In this document: positions 22,023 to 32,454 of the stretch, one piece after another
How the letters are laid out: each line of letters begins with the position of its first letter
How positions within the stretch are numbered: position 1 is the first letter of the stretch
Assembly: GCA_014155875.1 (NCBI GenBank)
Contig: JACEFZ010026873.1
Span: 165,001 to 229,000, forward strand
From: Cepaea nemoralis
Taxonomy: Eukaryota > Mollusca > Gastropoda > Stylommatophora > Helicidae
Direction: 5' to 3'
DNA: 64,000 bases
Made by a program: the position numbers and the translations under genes
Notes under the pieces: model-generated
What the model was told of the DNA's origin: nothing
What the model saw: only the letters and a program-made list of their open reading frames with translations
The model's database searches: none

Positions 22023-22460
22023 TGAGGACAAAAAGAAACAGAAGAGGAAGAATATATCGTAGGTTATGTCTACTATTAATCGACGCTCTCATAACGCAAG
22101 GCAGCTTCCGACCAAGATGTCATTACGCTGAATGTCAACAAGGCACATGAGTTTCCTATGCCTGATATTAGCCGGGGATGTTTGCTTCATTGACTAGGCG
22201 GTTTCATGGTGGTTGTTCCGGGTGCTTGTTCCACACTCGTGGCCGCACATACTTTCAGAAGAGAAGAAAGGAATCCTGAACATTGACTTAAAAATGAAGC
22301 TGACTATCTTTATTCTGCCAACGCTTTTATGTTGAAGTATTCTTCCTTTTCGTTGGTGTGTAATGTGTCTCATGGATGTGTTTCCTTGACCCTCTCCACC
22401 CATTACAAGACGTCGTACTGCTTGAGTGCAGTAGACATTGTCTCATTGTGCTTTTGTGTG
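22023..22460. other. No gene recognised
   Basis: Short open frames only. Ends at the next GA array. Confidence 0.4.
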
Positions 22461-22464
22461 TCTT

Positions 22465-22466
<2 letters not shown>

Positions 22467-22502
<36 letters not shown>

Positions 22503-22548
22503 AGAGAGAGAGTGAAAGAGACAGAGAGAGAGAGAGAGAGAGAGTGAA

Positions 22549-22605
<57 letters not shown>
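22467..22605. repeat. (GA)n microsatellite with GTGAAAGA units
   Basis: GA tracts separated by three GTGAAAGAGA-type interruptions, indicating block duplication. It is followed by a loose TATG/TGTG-rich stretch to about 22810. Confidence 0.95.
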
Positions 22606-22610
<5 letters not shown>

Positions 22611-23053
22611 GAAAGGTCAGAGTATGTATGTATGTATAAGTAAATTTGTGTTAAGTGAGTTTGTGAGTGTGAGTGTATATGTATGCCAGTGAGTGTGTAT
22701 TTGTGTGTTATTTACTGGGTGGATAACTGTTAGAGTGTGTAAATGATGTATGTATGTGTTTATGACTTTGTGTATGCGTGTCTCTGTGTCCGTGTGTATT
22801 TATGTATGTCTATCTTTTAGCCTTTCTCATAACATCGTAATATAGATTGTTTATGTTCACAGCATTCATTTTGAGAATTTTTTGTTTTTCTATGTGAATG
22901 TAACATACACATTAAATAATTGTTGTAGGAAAGATGAGTGACGGTCATGCGAGCCGAATTTGTAACCCTTTGAAAATAAAGTTCGTTTGTTCGTTCCTTC
23001 GCTTCCTTTTCCTTCGATGAGGCCAGCAACTAACATACAGAAACCCACACGAT

Positions 23054-23267
23054 TGGCGTAGAGTTAGTTTATTAGTTAGTTAGTTAGTTAGTTAGTCAGT
23101 TAGTTAGATGACTAGTTAGTTAATTAATTAGTTAGCTAGTTAGCTAGCTAGTTATTTATTTAGTTAGTTTGTTAGTTAGTTAGTTAGTTAGTTAGATAGT
23201 TACGTTGGTTGGTTGGTTGGTTGGTTGGTTGGTTGGGTGGTTGGTTGGCTGGCTGGTTGGTTAGTTG

Positions 23268-23308
<41 letters not shown>

Positions 23309-23509
23309 ATAGATAGTTAGTTGGTTGGTTAGTTGGTTGGTTTATTCGTTCGTTCGTTCGTTCGTTCGTTCGTTGGTTGGTTGGTTCGTTTGTTGGTTGG
23401 TTGGTTGTTGGTTCGTTCGTTCGTTCGTTCGTTGTTTGGTTGGTTGGTTGGCTGGTTGGCTGGGTGGTTGGTTGGCTGGTTGGTTGGTTGGTTGGTTGGT
23501 TAGTTAGTT
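23054..23509. repeat. (GTTN)n tetranucleotide array
   Basis: Successive blocks of (GTTA)n, (GGTT)n, (GTTA)n, (GTTC)n, (GGTT)n/(GGCT)n. It behaves as one array whose motif changed by single substitutions. Trp/Val/Gly and Asn/Gln/Pro/Thr frames are artefacts. Confidence 0.95.
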
Positions 23510-23603
23510 GCATATCCTTTACAGAACGTTGCAGTCAGCCCCATCATCTTTTGACTGTTCGTGATATTTTGTCAACTTTATGTTCAGTAGTTTGCCATTG
23601 GCG
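23510..23603 (-). mobile_element. SINE-A copy 5 (3' part)
   Basis: Begins GCATATCCTTTACAGAACGT and reaches GTTCAGTAGTTTGCCATTGG. On the minus strand this is the body and 3' end of SINE-A. Confidence 0.75.
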
Positions 23604-23832
23604 GCTCCCTGGCCTAGGGAATAAACGACTTTCTCTGTAATCCCGTTTATACACGAAGGGTAACCTAGGGCGTGAGAACTGGAAGCGGTTCTCGCTGCGT
23701 TGGTAACTTACGGGATAAGTTAGCTGGCCGCTCAGAAAGCAATGGCAAACTACTGAGCGTAATCTTGCCAAGAAATCAACACTCAGCTGAAAGATGCTGA
23801 TGTTGACAGCGATGTCCTGTAAAGGATATGCG
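23604..23832 (+). mobile_element. SINE-A copy 6, long-head subfamily
   Basis: Head CCTGGCCTAGGGAATAAACG (degenerate A box), then TCTCTGTAATCCCGTTTATA and GAAGCGGTTCTCGCTGCG (B-box region). Body GCCGCTCAGAAAGCAATGGC, CTACTGAGCGTAATCTTGCC, 3' end ATGTCCTGTAAAGGATATGC. Confidence 0.8.
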
Positions 23833-23840
23833 AAAAAAAA

Positions 23841-23988
23841 AGTTTGCCAATGCCTTCTGAACGACCGGCACTCATACCATTTTGTCAAAAACAACGCAAT
23901 GTGTTCTGCTGTCAAACCGCTCACAGCTGTGTTTCTAACATGGTATGCGTGATTACGAATTGTGTTCGTAACTCCTTTGCAACATGGA
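23841..23988 (-). mobile_element. SINE-A copy 7, short-head subfamily
   Basis: Minus strand: degenerate head GTTGCAAAGGAGTTACGAAC, GTTAGAAACACAGCTGTGAG, then GGTATGAGTGCCGGTCGTTC, AGAAGGCATTGGCAAACT at 23841. The 3' end is missing. Confidence 0.75.
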
Positions 23989-24031
23989 AGAAAAGCTGGT
24001 GTTAACTGTAATGTCCTGTAAAGGATATGCG
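23989..24031 (+). mobile_element. SINE-A 3' tail fragment (copy 8)
   Basis: GAAAAGCTGGTGTTAACTGT and ATGTCCTGTAAAGGATATGC in + orientation, joined directly to the head of minus-strand copy 7. Confidence 0.7.
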
Positions 24032-24049
24032 AAAAAAAAGTCTTTCCCA

Positions 24050-24265
24050 TAAATTGTAATATGTTATAGGGTAGACTTTTATGAAACGTTAATACGAAAG
24101 ACTGTACTATGTTATAGCGTTAGACTTTTATGAAACGTTAATATCCAAAACTGTAAAATGTTATAGGGTTAGTCTTTTATGAAGCGGTAATACCCAAAAC
24201 TGTAAAATGTTAACGGTTTAGACTTTTAGGAAACTTGAATGTGTTATAGGGTTACAGTTTACGCA
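24050..24265. repeat. ~51-bp degenerate minisatellite, about 4 units
   Basis: Unit ATGTTATAGGGTTAGACTTT + TATGAAACGTTAATACCCAA + AACTGTAAA. The last unit is degraded. Confidence 0.85.
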
Positions 24266-24850
24266 TCTTGAATACCCTAAGCAGACACATGCCTACCTTG
24301 TCGGCTCCGTTCTGTTATTGAAATGGATGATAATACAAATGACCATGTATGCACTGTAGACGCAAATTTCCAGAACAATCGAGTAGGTATTTGTTGCACT
24401 GGCAGAAGTAGTTTGTAAACTCCGCAAATGATAACCCCGCGCGTCGATACATGTATCCTGTAAGCACAACGCAGGCTTGAAGCAACGGGTGAGCATCCAC
24501 GGAGACCCAACGGACAAGCGCGTGAGCGACTACCAACCGGATGATTCAATTGTTGGGATGCGGTGCACGCGAGAGTTGGCGCGTTGGAGTCGCTAAGAGC
24601 CAGGGAACAGAAGATGGTAGGCAGAAGAAATTGGTAGTTGTAGCCACAAGAGGACACGTGCTTTTTGTGGTCTGTTGCCAGCTTGATGGGTGTCAACTGA
24701 GGAATCACAGATGAACTCGTCTACTACACGCTGTTTTAACTCTTACGTTATGATCTGATTTAAGTTGTGGGTTGTCTCACGACAAATTCTGCCTTTGGGC
24801 TACTGAAATATTAGGTCCTCATATATACTAGTATATAAACATCCACTGGA
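24266..24850. other. No gene recognised
   Basis: A 143-codon frame on - (24708-24277) has no recognisable domain, no clear initiation context and overlaps two other similarly sized frames. I do not call it a gene. Confidence 0.35.
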
Positions 24851-24854
24851 CAGA

Positions 24855-25190
24855 CTTCAGAACCAATTCGCAAATAAGACAAGAGACTAAGCAAGATACA
24901 GTATCCAATTTCATAAGAAGACGCCGTTGGAACTACATCGGCCATGTACTCAGAATGGACAAGTCAAGACTCCCCTACCAAGCCCTCATATGGTCACCGG
25001 TAGGGAAAAGAAAACGGGGAAGACCAAGAGAGACCCTGCGTAGAACCATCATTAGAGAAGGCTCATTCAATGGCCAAGTAAATATCCAAGATCTACAACA
25101 GATAGCAGCGAACCGCCAGGCATGGAGAGACAGGACTTCTGCCCTATGCGCCGCCTTAGGCTCAAGAGGAAAGACTAACTATATATACTA
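24855..25190 (+). pseudogene. LINE ORF C-terminus, well-preserved frame
   Basis: From about 24910 the + strand reads FIRRRRWNYIGHVLRMDKSR, then LPYQALIWSPVGKRKRGRPR, ETLRRTIIREG, IQDLQQIAANRQAWRDRTS and ALCAALGSRG, ending near 25190. This is the typical C-terminus after the RT domain of an invertebrate non-LTR retrotransposon (blocks GHVLRM and GRPRETLRR). The frame is open from about 24900 to 25190, but the RT domain is absent, so it is a 5'-truncated copy. Confidence 0.9.
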
Positions 25191-25251
25191 GGCAGCGACA
25201 TAATTAAATGGAGTGGTCATTTCTCTACACCAACGCCGTACTAATTTAGTT

Positions 25252-25513
25252 CGTTTTGAACTCAAGCTTAGGTAACGCTAGACATATTTTTGTTTGTGGA
25301 TTAGCTTTCCATGCTTCCAGCTCCCTCGCCATCAGGAGAACCATCTCCGACTTCTGACGTACTTGTAATTTACGTTCTCAAGTCAAGGTCGAGAAGTCAA
25401 TATCTTAGTCCAACTGATCTGTACAGAGGTTGAACCCGATACCTTGGCAGCATCACAGCATCACACCGGATGTTTAAGGGCATTCGCTCTTATCCATCTG
25501 GCCGTGCTGATCT
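25252..25513 (-). mobile_element. SINE-B copy 3
   Basis: Minus strand: head CACGGCCAGATGGATAAGAG (A box) and GAGGTTCAACC-like B box in reverse (GGTTGAACCCGATACC at 25430). The body has the CTTGACTTGAGAACGTAAAT block and TAATCCACAAACAAAAAT. Near full length, about 260 bp. Confidence 0.85.
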
Positions 25514-25540
25514 CCAGTTGCATTTAAAACCTAGTACAAG

Positions 25541-25542
<2 letters not shown>

Positions 25543-25631
<89 letters not shown>

Positions 25632-25643
25632 GTGTGTGTGTGT
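25543..25643. repeat. (AT)n(GT)n microsatellite
   Basis: (AT)n to about 25612, then (GT)n to about 25643. Such alternating purine-pyrimidine DNA is prone to cruciform or Z-DNA formation. Confidence 0.95.
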
Positions 25644-25644
25644 G

Positions 25645-26010
25645 TTATTTTTAATGCATATGTTATTCCTTATAGTCCAGCGTGTATGCTATATCTTGAA
25701 CTCATGTAGACTATTTAAGTAGCCATATTTTAAAGCAAAATTAATAAAAAATAATGTGGTCTTCACGATTTCCAGTTTTACTCGTTGTATCATTCCCACT
25801 AGATGCAAGTTCCCCGTCACCCTTGATCCTATTTATAGGCTGATGTTATACAACATAAGACAGGTAAATACTGCAGGTTTAACAATACCTGAATAAATAA
25901 AAGATAGCTTACGTGGGGTGAGATGATTACATGTGAACTAGATCAGCAAATTTTTCAAAGTCATCATCACCATGCAGCAAGCCAGTTCTTGCAGAACGCT
26001 GCACTCATCA
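25645..26010. other. No gene recognised
   Basis: AT-rich; no motif recognised. Confidence 0.4.
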
Positions 26011-26014
26011 GGAC

Positions 26015-26198
26015 TGGCTTGAAAGAGTCCCATCTTTCATGACCTCCATGTGTAGACCTGGCTTGAAAAAGTTACCATCCTTCAAGATCTGCGTGTGTAG
26101 ACCTGGCTTCAAACAGTTACCATCCATCAAGAGCCTCATGTGCAGACCTGGCTTGAAAGAGTCCGCATCCGTCACAAACTCCATATTTAGACCTGGCT
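26015..26198. repeat. ~47-bp minisatellite, 4 units
   Basis: Unit GTGTAGACCTGGCTTGAAAA + AGTTACCATCCTTCAAGATC + TGCAT, four degenerate copies; a fifth partial unit starts near 25985. Confidence 0.85.
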
Positions 26199-26199
26199 A

Positions 26200-26645
26200 A
26201 TGATAACACTTTTTTATTGGTTTCTACGCGGGGATTTCGTTGCGAAGTTTCTAATCAGTCTGTATCTTACTCAGAAGATTGTTTCAAAATCGGTCATTCA
26301 ATTCTCAATTTCAATTTGTGTCGGATATCCTTGTATATGTTGTTGAACTAGCCATGTGTCGAAATACACATATTCGTAGAGCGAGGAGTTGTCGTCATTT
26401 AGAGTCAACTGGTTTGAACCCCAGTATGGTAACTACAGCGTTTAATGTTTCTGTTGTCTAATATGTCTTCTACTTCTCTTGTCTACTTCTCTGAGCGTCA
26501 GTTACTACTTGGGAATTTTCCATTGTGCAGAAACGTCTACCCCAATTACGTTTACATGAAATCTCGGCGTAATGCAGCAGTCAGCCTTGCGTAATTTTGG
26601 ATCAAAGAAACAGATAGTGTCTAAATGTACAATTAAAGTAAATAT
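26200..26645. other. No gene recognised
   Basis: Short frames only. Confidence 0.4.
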
Positions 26646-26649
26646 TGTT

Positions 26650-27120
26650 ATTTTCGACCAAGTGTAGACATTCAAATATCTAGCGACATGGATAACACCA
26701 CATGAAAGAACATTTTATGCAATAAGTCCTTGTCATTGGAGTTAGAGCAAGAATTATTCGATATTACATAGAATCAGTTCTAACAAATGTCTGCACTTCC
26801 TGGAGAAATAGTAAACATGTGAAAACATTCGTGGAAGCTTTGGAGGTGTCGTTTTAGAGAAGAATGCTGAACATTTATTGGACAGCCAAAGTGCTCAGTC
26901 TGCGAATTTTGAGGAAGGCAGAGTCGCAAAGACAACGTTTCAGAAATATCAGGGAGGAGCAGTCTTAATGTGTGGCCATATTGTGAGAAGATAAAAACTT
27001 AAACATTTTGTGACAACTGGAAATATTTGTGGAAAGAGAGATAATGGAAGACAGCTAGAGAAAATTCTTGACAGCCTGGTGTCATGGCACTGAAGAAAGT
27101 TAATAGATGAATTGATAAAT
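26650..27120 (+). pseudogene. Degenerate LINE C-terminal fragment
   Basis: Frame-shifted text matches the post-RT region: YWTAKVLSLRILRKAESQRQ (about 26875-26935), RFRNIREEQS, then VTTGNICGKRDNGRQLEKIL and DSLVSWH (about 27010-27085). Many stops. Related to the GRGRPRE LINE group. Confidence 0.7.
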
Positions 27121-27124
27121 ACAC

Positions 27125-27360
27125 GTCAGTCGGCAATACACTTAATGAGGATGTGTTGGGAATACCTTGGACAGACAGAGTCACTAACAACCATTGTCTG
27201 GAAGAGGATATTGAAACTAGAGCATTATATGGGACTAGAAGAAACAGACGAACATCCATATTTTGGCATATATCGACTGGAAAGATCAACATAGGGAGAG
27301 AAATGATGCTGCATGGACAGAGACGATGGAATGGAGAAATATCGGATACTTAATCAATTT
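27125..27360 (+). pseudogene. Degenerate LINE C-terminal fragment
   Basis: Second tandem-like copy of LINE-type text: LGIPWTDRVTNN (about 27155), RRNRRTSIFWH, TGKINIGREMMLHGQRRWNG, EIS (to about 27350). Same family logic as its neighbours, heavily mutated. Confidence 0.6.
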
Positions 27361-27399
27361 GGCAGGGTATTTGCTGATTGCCTGAAAGAGGCTAATGAA

Positions 27400-27675
27400 A
27401 TCAGAGCATAATATACAACAATAAGAAAGAGACAAACAGCTTTCTTTTGGTAATGTATTGAGAAGAGAAGCATTGGAGAACATCGTGACAACTGGAAAGA
27501 TGAAGAGGAAGAGAGACAGCCCCAGACCAAGAGACATGGTGATGGATGGTTTGAGACGGTGGCACGAAGGAATATCATCAGCAGAGTTGATCCAGAACAC
27601 CAAAGACCGAGATCTTTAGTGAGCCATAAAGCCTGCGCCATCTGGCAAGACACTTGATGATGATGATGATAAGAT
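27400..27675 (+). pseudogene. LINE C-terminus with (TGA)n tail
   Basis: Reads LRREALENIVTTGKMKRKRD, RPRDMVMDGLRRWHEGISSA and ELIQNTKDRDL, then stop codons and a (TGATGATGATGATGATAA) tail at about 27655-27672. A close relative lies at 56796-57028. Confidence 0.85.
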
Positions 27676-27844
27676 GCCCGTAATGAGTGTCTGATCGCTT
27701 GTATTAACACAGTTTTGAACATCAGAAATCCGACAACGGAGCCCAACAAGAGCAACGCTTAGAGAGATGTTTAATGTGGTGAAGCTCTAAAATGCGTCCA
27801 TGTGGAATGAAAGAAGCCTGTGTGAAATCGTTGATGGGGATGAG

Positions 27845-27972
27845 GATGAGTGGTCTCGAGTTATGGTGTCCGCCTCGGGTGCTGGAGGTCCCGGGTTCAA
27901 GCCCCTGTGAGGGCCGGGATTTTTAAGTGGACATCTAGTAAGAAAATATTCCCTGGTCTCCGGGTTGTAGAA
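27845..27972 (+). mobile_element. SINE-D copy 2
   Basis: tRNA-like head: A-box-like GAGTGGTCTCGAGTTATGG (27847) and B-box-like CCGGGTTCAAGCCCC (27891), then GTGAGGGCCGGGATTTTTAA, GTGGACATCTAGTAAGAAAA and CCTGGTCTCCGGG. Matches 21337-21505. The 21-bp minisatellite begins 12 bp after it. Confidence 0.75.
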
Positions 27973-27984
27973 TAAAAGAAGCCC

Positions 27985-28999
27985 TTGTGACATAGTTGAT
28001 GCTGCTTGTAACATAGTTGACGCTGCTTGTGACATAGTTGATGCTGCTTGTAACATAGTTGACGCTGCTTGTGACATAGTTGATGCTGCTTGTGACATAG
28101 TTGATGCTGCTTGTGACATAGTTGACGCTGCTTGTGACATAGTTGATGCTGCTTGTGACATAGTTGATGCTGCTTGTGACATAGTTGACGCTGCTTGTAA
28201 CATAGTTGACGCTGCTTGTGACATAGTTGATGCTGCTTGTGACATAGTTGATGCTGCTTGTGACATAGTTGACGCTGCTTGTGACATAGTTGATGCTGCT
28301 TGTAACATAGTTGACGCTGCTTGTGACATAGTTGATGCTGCTTGTAACATAGTTGACGCTGCTTGTGACATAGTTGACGCTGCTTGTGACATAGTTGATG
28401 CTGCTTGTGACATAGTTGATGCTGCTTGTGACATAGTTGATGCTGCTTGTGACATAGTTGATGCTGTTTGTGACATAGTTGATGCTGCTTGTGACATAGT
28501 TGATGCTGCTTGTAACATAGTTGACGCTGCTTGTGACATAGTTGATGCTGCTTGTGACATAGTTGATGCTGCTTGTGACATAGTTGATGCTGCTTGTGAC
28601 ATAGTTGATGCTGCTTGTGACATAGTTGATGCTGCTTGTGACATAGTTGATGCTGCTTGTGACATAGTTGATGCTGCTTGTGACATAGTTGATGCTGCTT
28701 GTGACATAGTTGATGCTGCTTGTGACATAGTTGATGCTGCTTGTAACATAGTTGACGCTGCTTGTGACATAGGTGATGCTGCTTGTGACATAGTTGATGC
28801 TGCTTGTGACATAGTTGATGCTGCTTGTGACATAGTTGATGCTGCTTGTGACATAGTTGATGCTGCTTGTGACATAGTTGATGCTGCTTGTGACATAGTT
28901 GATGCTGCTTGTGACATAGTTGATGCTGCTTGTGACATAGTTGATGCTGCTTGTGACATAGTTGATGCTGCTTGTGACATAGTTGATGCTGCTTGTGAT
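27985..28999. repeat. 21-bp minisatellite, about 48 units
   Basis: Unit GTTGATGCTGCTTGTGACAT + A. The 21-bp length is a multiple of three and the minus strand has no stop in any frame, so three overlapping frames of about 370-410 codons (7-residue periods MSQAAST, CHKQHQL, YVTSSIN) stay open at once. Variant units with C at 'gaC' and A at 'gtAaca' cluster in the left half (28000-28520); the right half is nearly homogeneous. Confidence 0.97.
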
Positions 29000-29147
29000 T
29001 GTCAAAACTGAAGACCAAGTCAGTCCATGGCAGTGACAGGATTCTGTTTCACAACCAGCACTGTCTGGGGTCGACCCATTCTTATAACATGGGTCATGGG
29101 TCAGTTTCAGAATTGTAAAAACATTGCAGAAATTAACGGTGTTGGTG

Positions 29148-29397
29148 GAGGTTGGCATGGCCGAATGGATAATAACTCATTAAACTTCCGGTGTGCTTAT
29201 GGTGATGTAGTGGGAACAACCCCTACACTGGCCAGTTGGACTAAAATATTAACTTATCGTCCTTGACTTGGGGACGTCAATTACAAGTGCCTCTGAAGTT
29301 GAAGTCAGTTCGCCTGATCACAATCTGCATTTGGGTGTGTAGAAAGCTAATCCACAAACACAAATACGGCCGACATGGACTACGCTTGATTTCAAAA
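29148..29397 (+). mobile_element. SINE-B copy 4
   Basis: Head GTTGGCATGGCCGAATGGAT (A box) and GGGAACAACCCCTACACTGG (B box), body with CGTCCTTGACTTGGGGACGT, AATTACAAGTGCCTCTGAAG, TAATCCACAAACACAAAT and CTACGCTTGATTTCAAAAC. Full length. Confidence 0.85.
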
Positions 29398-29469
29398 CCA
29401 GCGAATGCAAACCCGAAAACAACAAACAAATAAATAAAACCCCGAAGAACAAAAAGTCAAGACATGATG

Positions 29470-29660
29470 TGACAGATAGGACCATATCTAGCCTCGCGGT
29501 TAGTCGCCTACCTGTCCAATCGTTTGACTCGGGTTCGGGCCCACATGAGAGCTGTTTCGTATTGTTAACATTGACCGTTGCTTCCAGGTCGACTCAGCAT
29601 AAAATTGGTACCAGGACATGTCTGAGAAGGAAAGGCGACCAGGGTGTTGCCGATAACATC
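29470..29660 (+). mobile_element. SINE-C copy 3
   Basis: A clear tRNA-like head: A box TCTAGCCTCGCGGTTAGTCG (29487) and B box ACTCGGGTTCGGGCCC (29527). The body has CCAGGTCGACTCAGCATAAA, TTGGTACCAGGACATGTCTG and AAGGAAAGGCGACCAGG. Shares its body with 15838-16085 and 20748-20905. Confidence 0.75.
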
Positions 29661-29664
29661 GTCC

Positions 29665-30780
29665 ACTGAGTTTCCTTTGTTCTATAAAAATATGGGATCC
29701 ATGCGCCGTAGATTTGTTTACAAGATCTTTTCTAATTTTTTTTTTTTTAAATCACGTTAAAACACAATGTAATGTATATAGGTTTGTACGATGTTCGTCC
29801 ATCATGAATGACGAGGACCATTCATTACACTACATCTTTTGATGAGGAACGAATGACTTGCGCTTTGGTTTTATATAGCGAGGTAGTGGTCGCGCAACTC
29901 CGTCGTCCCCGCTCTCTCGTCTGTGTCCGTCTGGCTCCAGTGGCGAGCATGGCAAGACGACTGGAAGACGGACACAGATGCAGTGGACGTTAGGCTGCCA
30001 CGGCCAGTTATCCCTGTATATATTGGCTCTCGAGAGCCTCGTGCAAACGGCCCTTCCGTCAATTCCTTTTATTTTCAGTTTTAAGACAAGCGTAGCGACA
30101 AGCAATGAGCGTATGATTACTGATAGGATCCACAAGATTTCCTTCGCCGAAGACGGACTGACCGCCAGAACAGACCACACACATATGAGGCGAGAAGCTG
30201 CCCACAGAAGATATTGCTCGTCTAAGTTGCGAACAGATCTCCCGATTTACGGTTGAGCCTCACCAGCGCACAAGTGCACATGGCGACTGACAGGACAGAC
30301 GTTCACGCACACGCAAGCCAAGAGTAGCATCGCTAAAGCGCGCCCTCCCGGTACAAGGTGATACATGCAAAACCACTGGACGCCTACCGACGAGCTTTCA
30401 AGCTACGCCGACAGGACTGACCGAAAAAAAAGCTATACCAGCTTACTGACTGCAGGCCCACTACTCATCGAGAGAGAATGAGCGCTTATCGAGACTTTGT
30501 CGAACGGTCGTACAAATTTTGCTCTTTTGCCCGCTCAAACCACGACCCTGGCTGCACGATGCGGTTACATTCTCGAAACGCCTGCCTCGCTAACTTGCGT
30601 TGGCTGGGAAGATCCCATTTTGGTGCACCTCACACAGCCATCCGAGACGACGAACGCTAGACGCGGAACTGATCTAGCGAACCAGACCAGCCCTCACTTG
30701 AGACAAGCATATGACTTCCTGCAGGAGTATAGGTTGAGTATATATATATATATATATAGGTTTACATACATATTGTACCA
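29665..30780. other. GC-richer block of unknown nature
   Basis: Between about 29860 and 30720 the sequence is richer in G+C than its surroundings and free of microsatellites. It includes a TATA-like TGTATATATTGG at about 30015 followed by CTCTCGAGAG. A 95-codon frame (30497-30784) reads TTTLAARCGYILETPASLTC and similar and ends in an AT repeat. I recognise no domain. It could be a decayed retroelement terminal region or part of an exon. Confidence 0.3.
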
Positions 30781-30784
30781 TTGA

Positions 30785-31335
30785 GAAATCGCCTGCACAT
30801 ACAATGCGACTAGTATCCACCACGCCGACACAAACGATGCTTCCATACAATACGTCCACACATGCAACACAAATACACCATCAACACGCCTGCACACACA
30901 ACGCGCCTGCACATACAACAAGCCTACTCGCCTACACATGCACCAAACTTATACATGCATCACGCTTACACATAGAACATGCCTGCGCATACAACACGTC
31001 TACTTTTATAACACGCCTAAATATACACAACATGCCTATGTATACAACAAGCTTATATATTATATAATATATACAACACACATATACGACACGCCTAAAT
31101 ATACACAACATGCCTATGTATACAACAAGCTTATATATTATATAATATATACAACACCCATATACGACACGCCTAAACATACAACACACACACACACACA
31201 CAATATGCCTACATATACACACAACACGCCTACACGTACAATCAACATGCCTACATACACAAGCAACATGCCTACACCCAGTCAACACACACAACACGCC
31301 TACACATATAATACACACACAACACGCCTACACAT

Positions 31336-31370
<35 letters not shown>

Positions 31371-31460
31371 CACGCCTACACATACAAACAACACGCCTAC
31401 ACATACAAACAACACGCCAACAATTATAACACGCGCACATATGCACGTACACGTTTGCCA
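30785..31460. repeat. ~20-bp degenerate minisatellite (ACACGCCTACACATACA)
   Basis: Degenerate units around ACACGCCTACACATACAA, with (CA)n blocks at 31185-31200 and 31338-31368. A 78-bp block is exactly or nearly duplicated side by side (about 31011-31088 and 31089-31166), including the palindromic-looking TATATTATATAATATATA. Confidence 0.9.
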
Positions 31461-31649
31461 GTGACCCGGCTGAGACTCCGATTGTTTATTTTCTACAGCC
31501 TTCGTGTTGATCGATATACAACAAATTTCGGTGACATCATCTATCAGAGCAGCGTCTCTATAACAGGGTATTGCTGAAAACGGCGGTAGGTTGCGGGAAA
31601 TGGCTAAACAAGAAATATGGATCGTAAATAATTGATTAATATATCAGTT

Positions 31650-31905
31650 ATGTAATATCTTTTTCTTCCTCCGTTTACGCCAGTGGAGTGTCGGCAGTAG
31701 GATTCTGTTTTTCACTCTTGCCAATGCGCTTCGTAAGTTGGTGTTCATTTCTTTAAGCGTTTTCTTGATACCATCACTCCATCGTTTACTTGCTGCTCCC
31801 CTTTCTCCGTAGCCATCATATTTCTTCCAGGTGTCTCTTTGTGGTAGATGGTACCAAGGCATTGGTGTGAGATGGCCAAACCATTTAATCTTTGTACTTT
31901 AATAT
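31650..31905 (-). pseudogene. LINE ORF C-terminus with A-rich/GAA tail
   Basis: The minus strand reads KWFGHLTPMPWYHLPQRDTW, GERGAASKRWSDGIKKTLKE and HWRKRRKKKI. KWFGHLTPM and GAASKRWSDGI are the post-RT blocks of a non-LTR retrotransposon. The ORF ends in a GGAGGAAGAAAAAGA tail at about 31675-31660. Confidence 0.75.
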
Positions 31906-31909
31906 AATT

Positions 31910-32450
31910 TACTAGCATGTGATGTTTTTTCTGTTTAACCCTATAGTTACGTCTATTGCGTTTGCATTGAGTTCGCCCTTAAAAAAGTATTCCTCCATCG
32001 GTATAGAGACTTTACTTCTAACCTAGTTCCAAAGTACAATATCCACGGGATTGTGTGCAGATTGTGTGCAGATTGTATTGGAACGTTCCATTTGCGGTAG
32101 AGGCATATTAGTTTGTAATCAGGTCACGATTCGGCACAGCATGTTCGGGTCTGCCGGAGCTAGGCTTACGTTAGTATTTTGCCTCCAGATTAAAGGCATC
32201 ACCATGTCAACAGACTCTATCCCAAACACCCAGGTGTTAAGCATTTTATTGTCAACATACTCCAACCCAATACCTATTTTAAAAAAATGTTCTCAATAAA
32301 CGAATTGTGTAGATTAAGGTGCTGAAGAAATTGTCATATAAACTAGCAAAATTGTCTCGTCTTTATGTGACCAAAGTATCTGTCATTATTGCCCATTACA
32401 ACCTTGCAGTGTAGAATTCCGGGGGGGTGGGGGGGGGGGGGTCTTGAGAC
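31910..32450. other. No gene recognised
   Basis: Short frames only; a poly-G/GGTGG run at 32420-32442. Confidence 0.4.
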
Positions 32451-32454
32451 TAAG

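Noticed and set aside
24277..24708. 143-codon minus-strand gene
   Set aside because: No recognised domain, overlapping alternative frames and no supporting context.
27985..28999. CRISPR-like array
   Set aside because: Units are contiguous 21-bp repeats without unique spacers, and the DNA is eukaryotic.
27787..29158. Three overlapping ~370-410 codon frames with 7-residue repeats (MSQAAST and others)
   Set aside because: All three frames are open because the 21-bp repeat unit has no stop on that strand. No single frame is favoured, and no start or flanking domain supports a protein.
29470..29560. Functional tRNA gene
   Set aside because: A and B boxes are present, but the sequence does not close into a cloverleaf with a matching acceptor stem, and the body matches other SINE-C copies.
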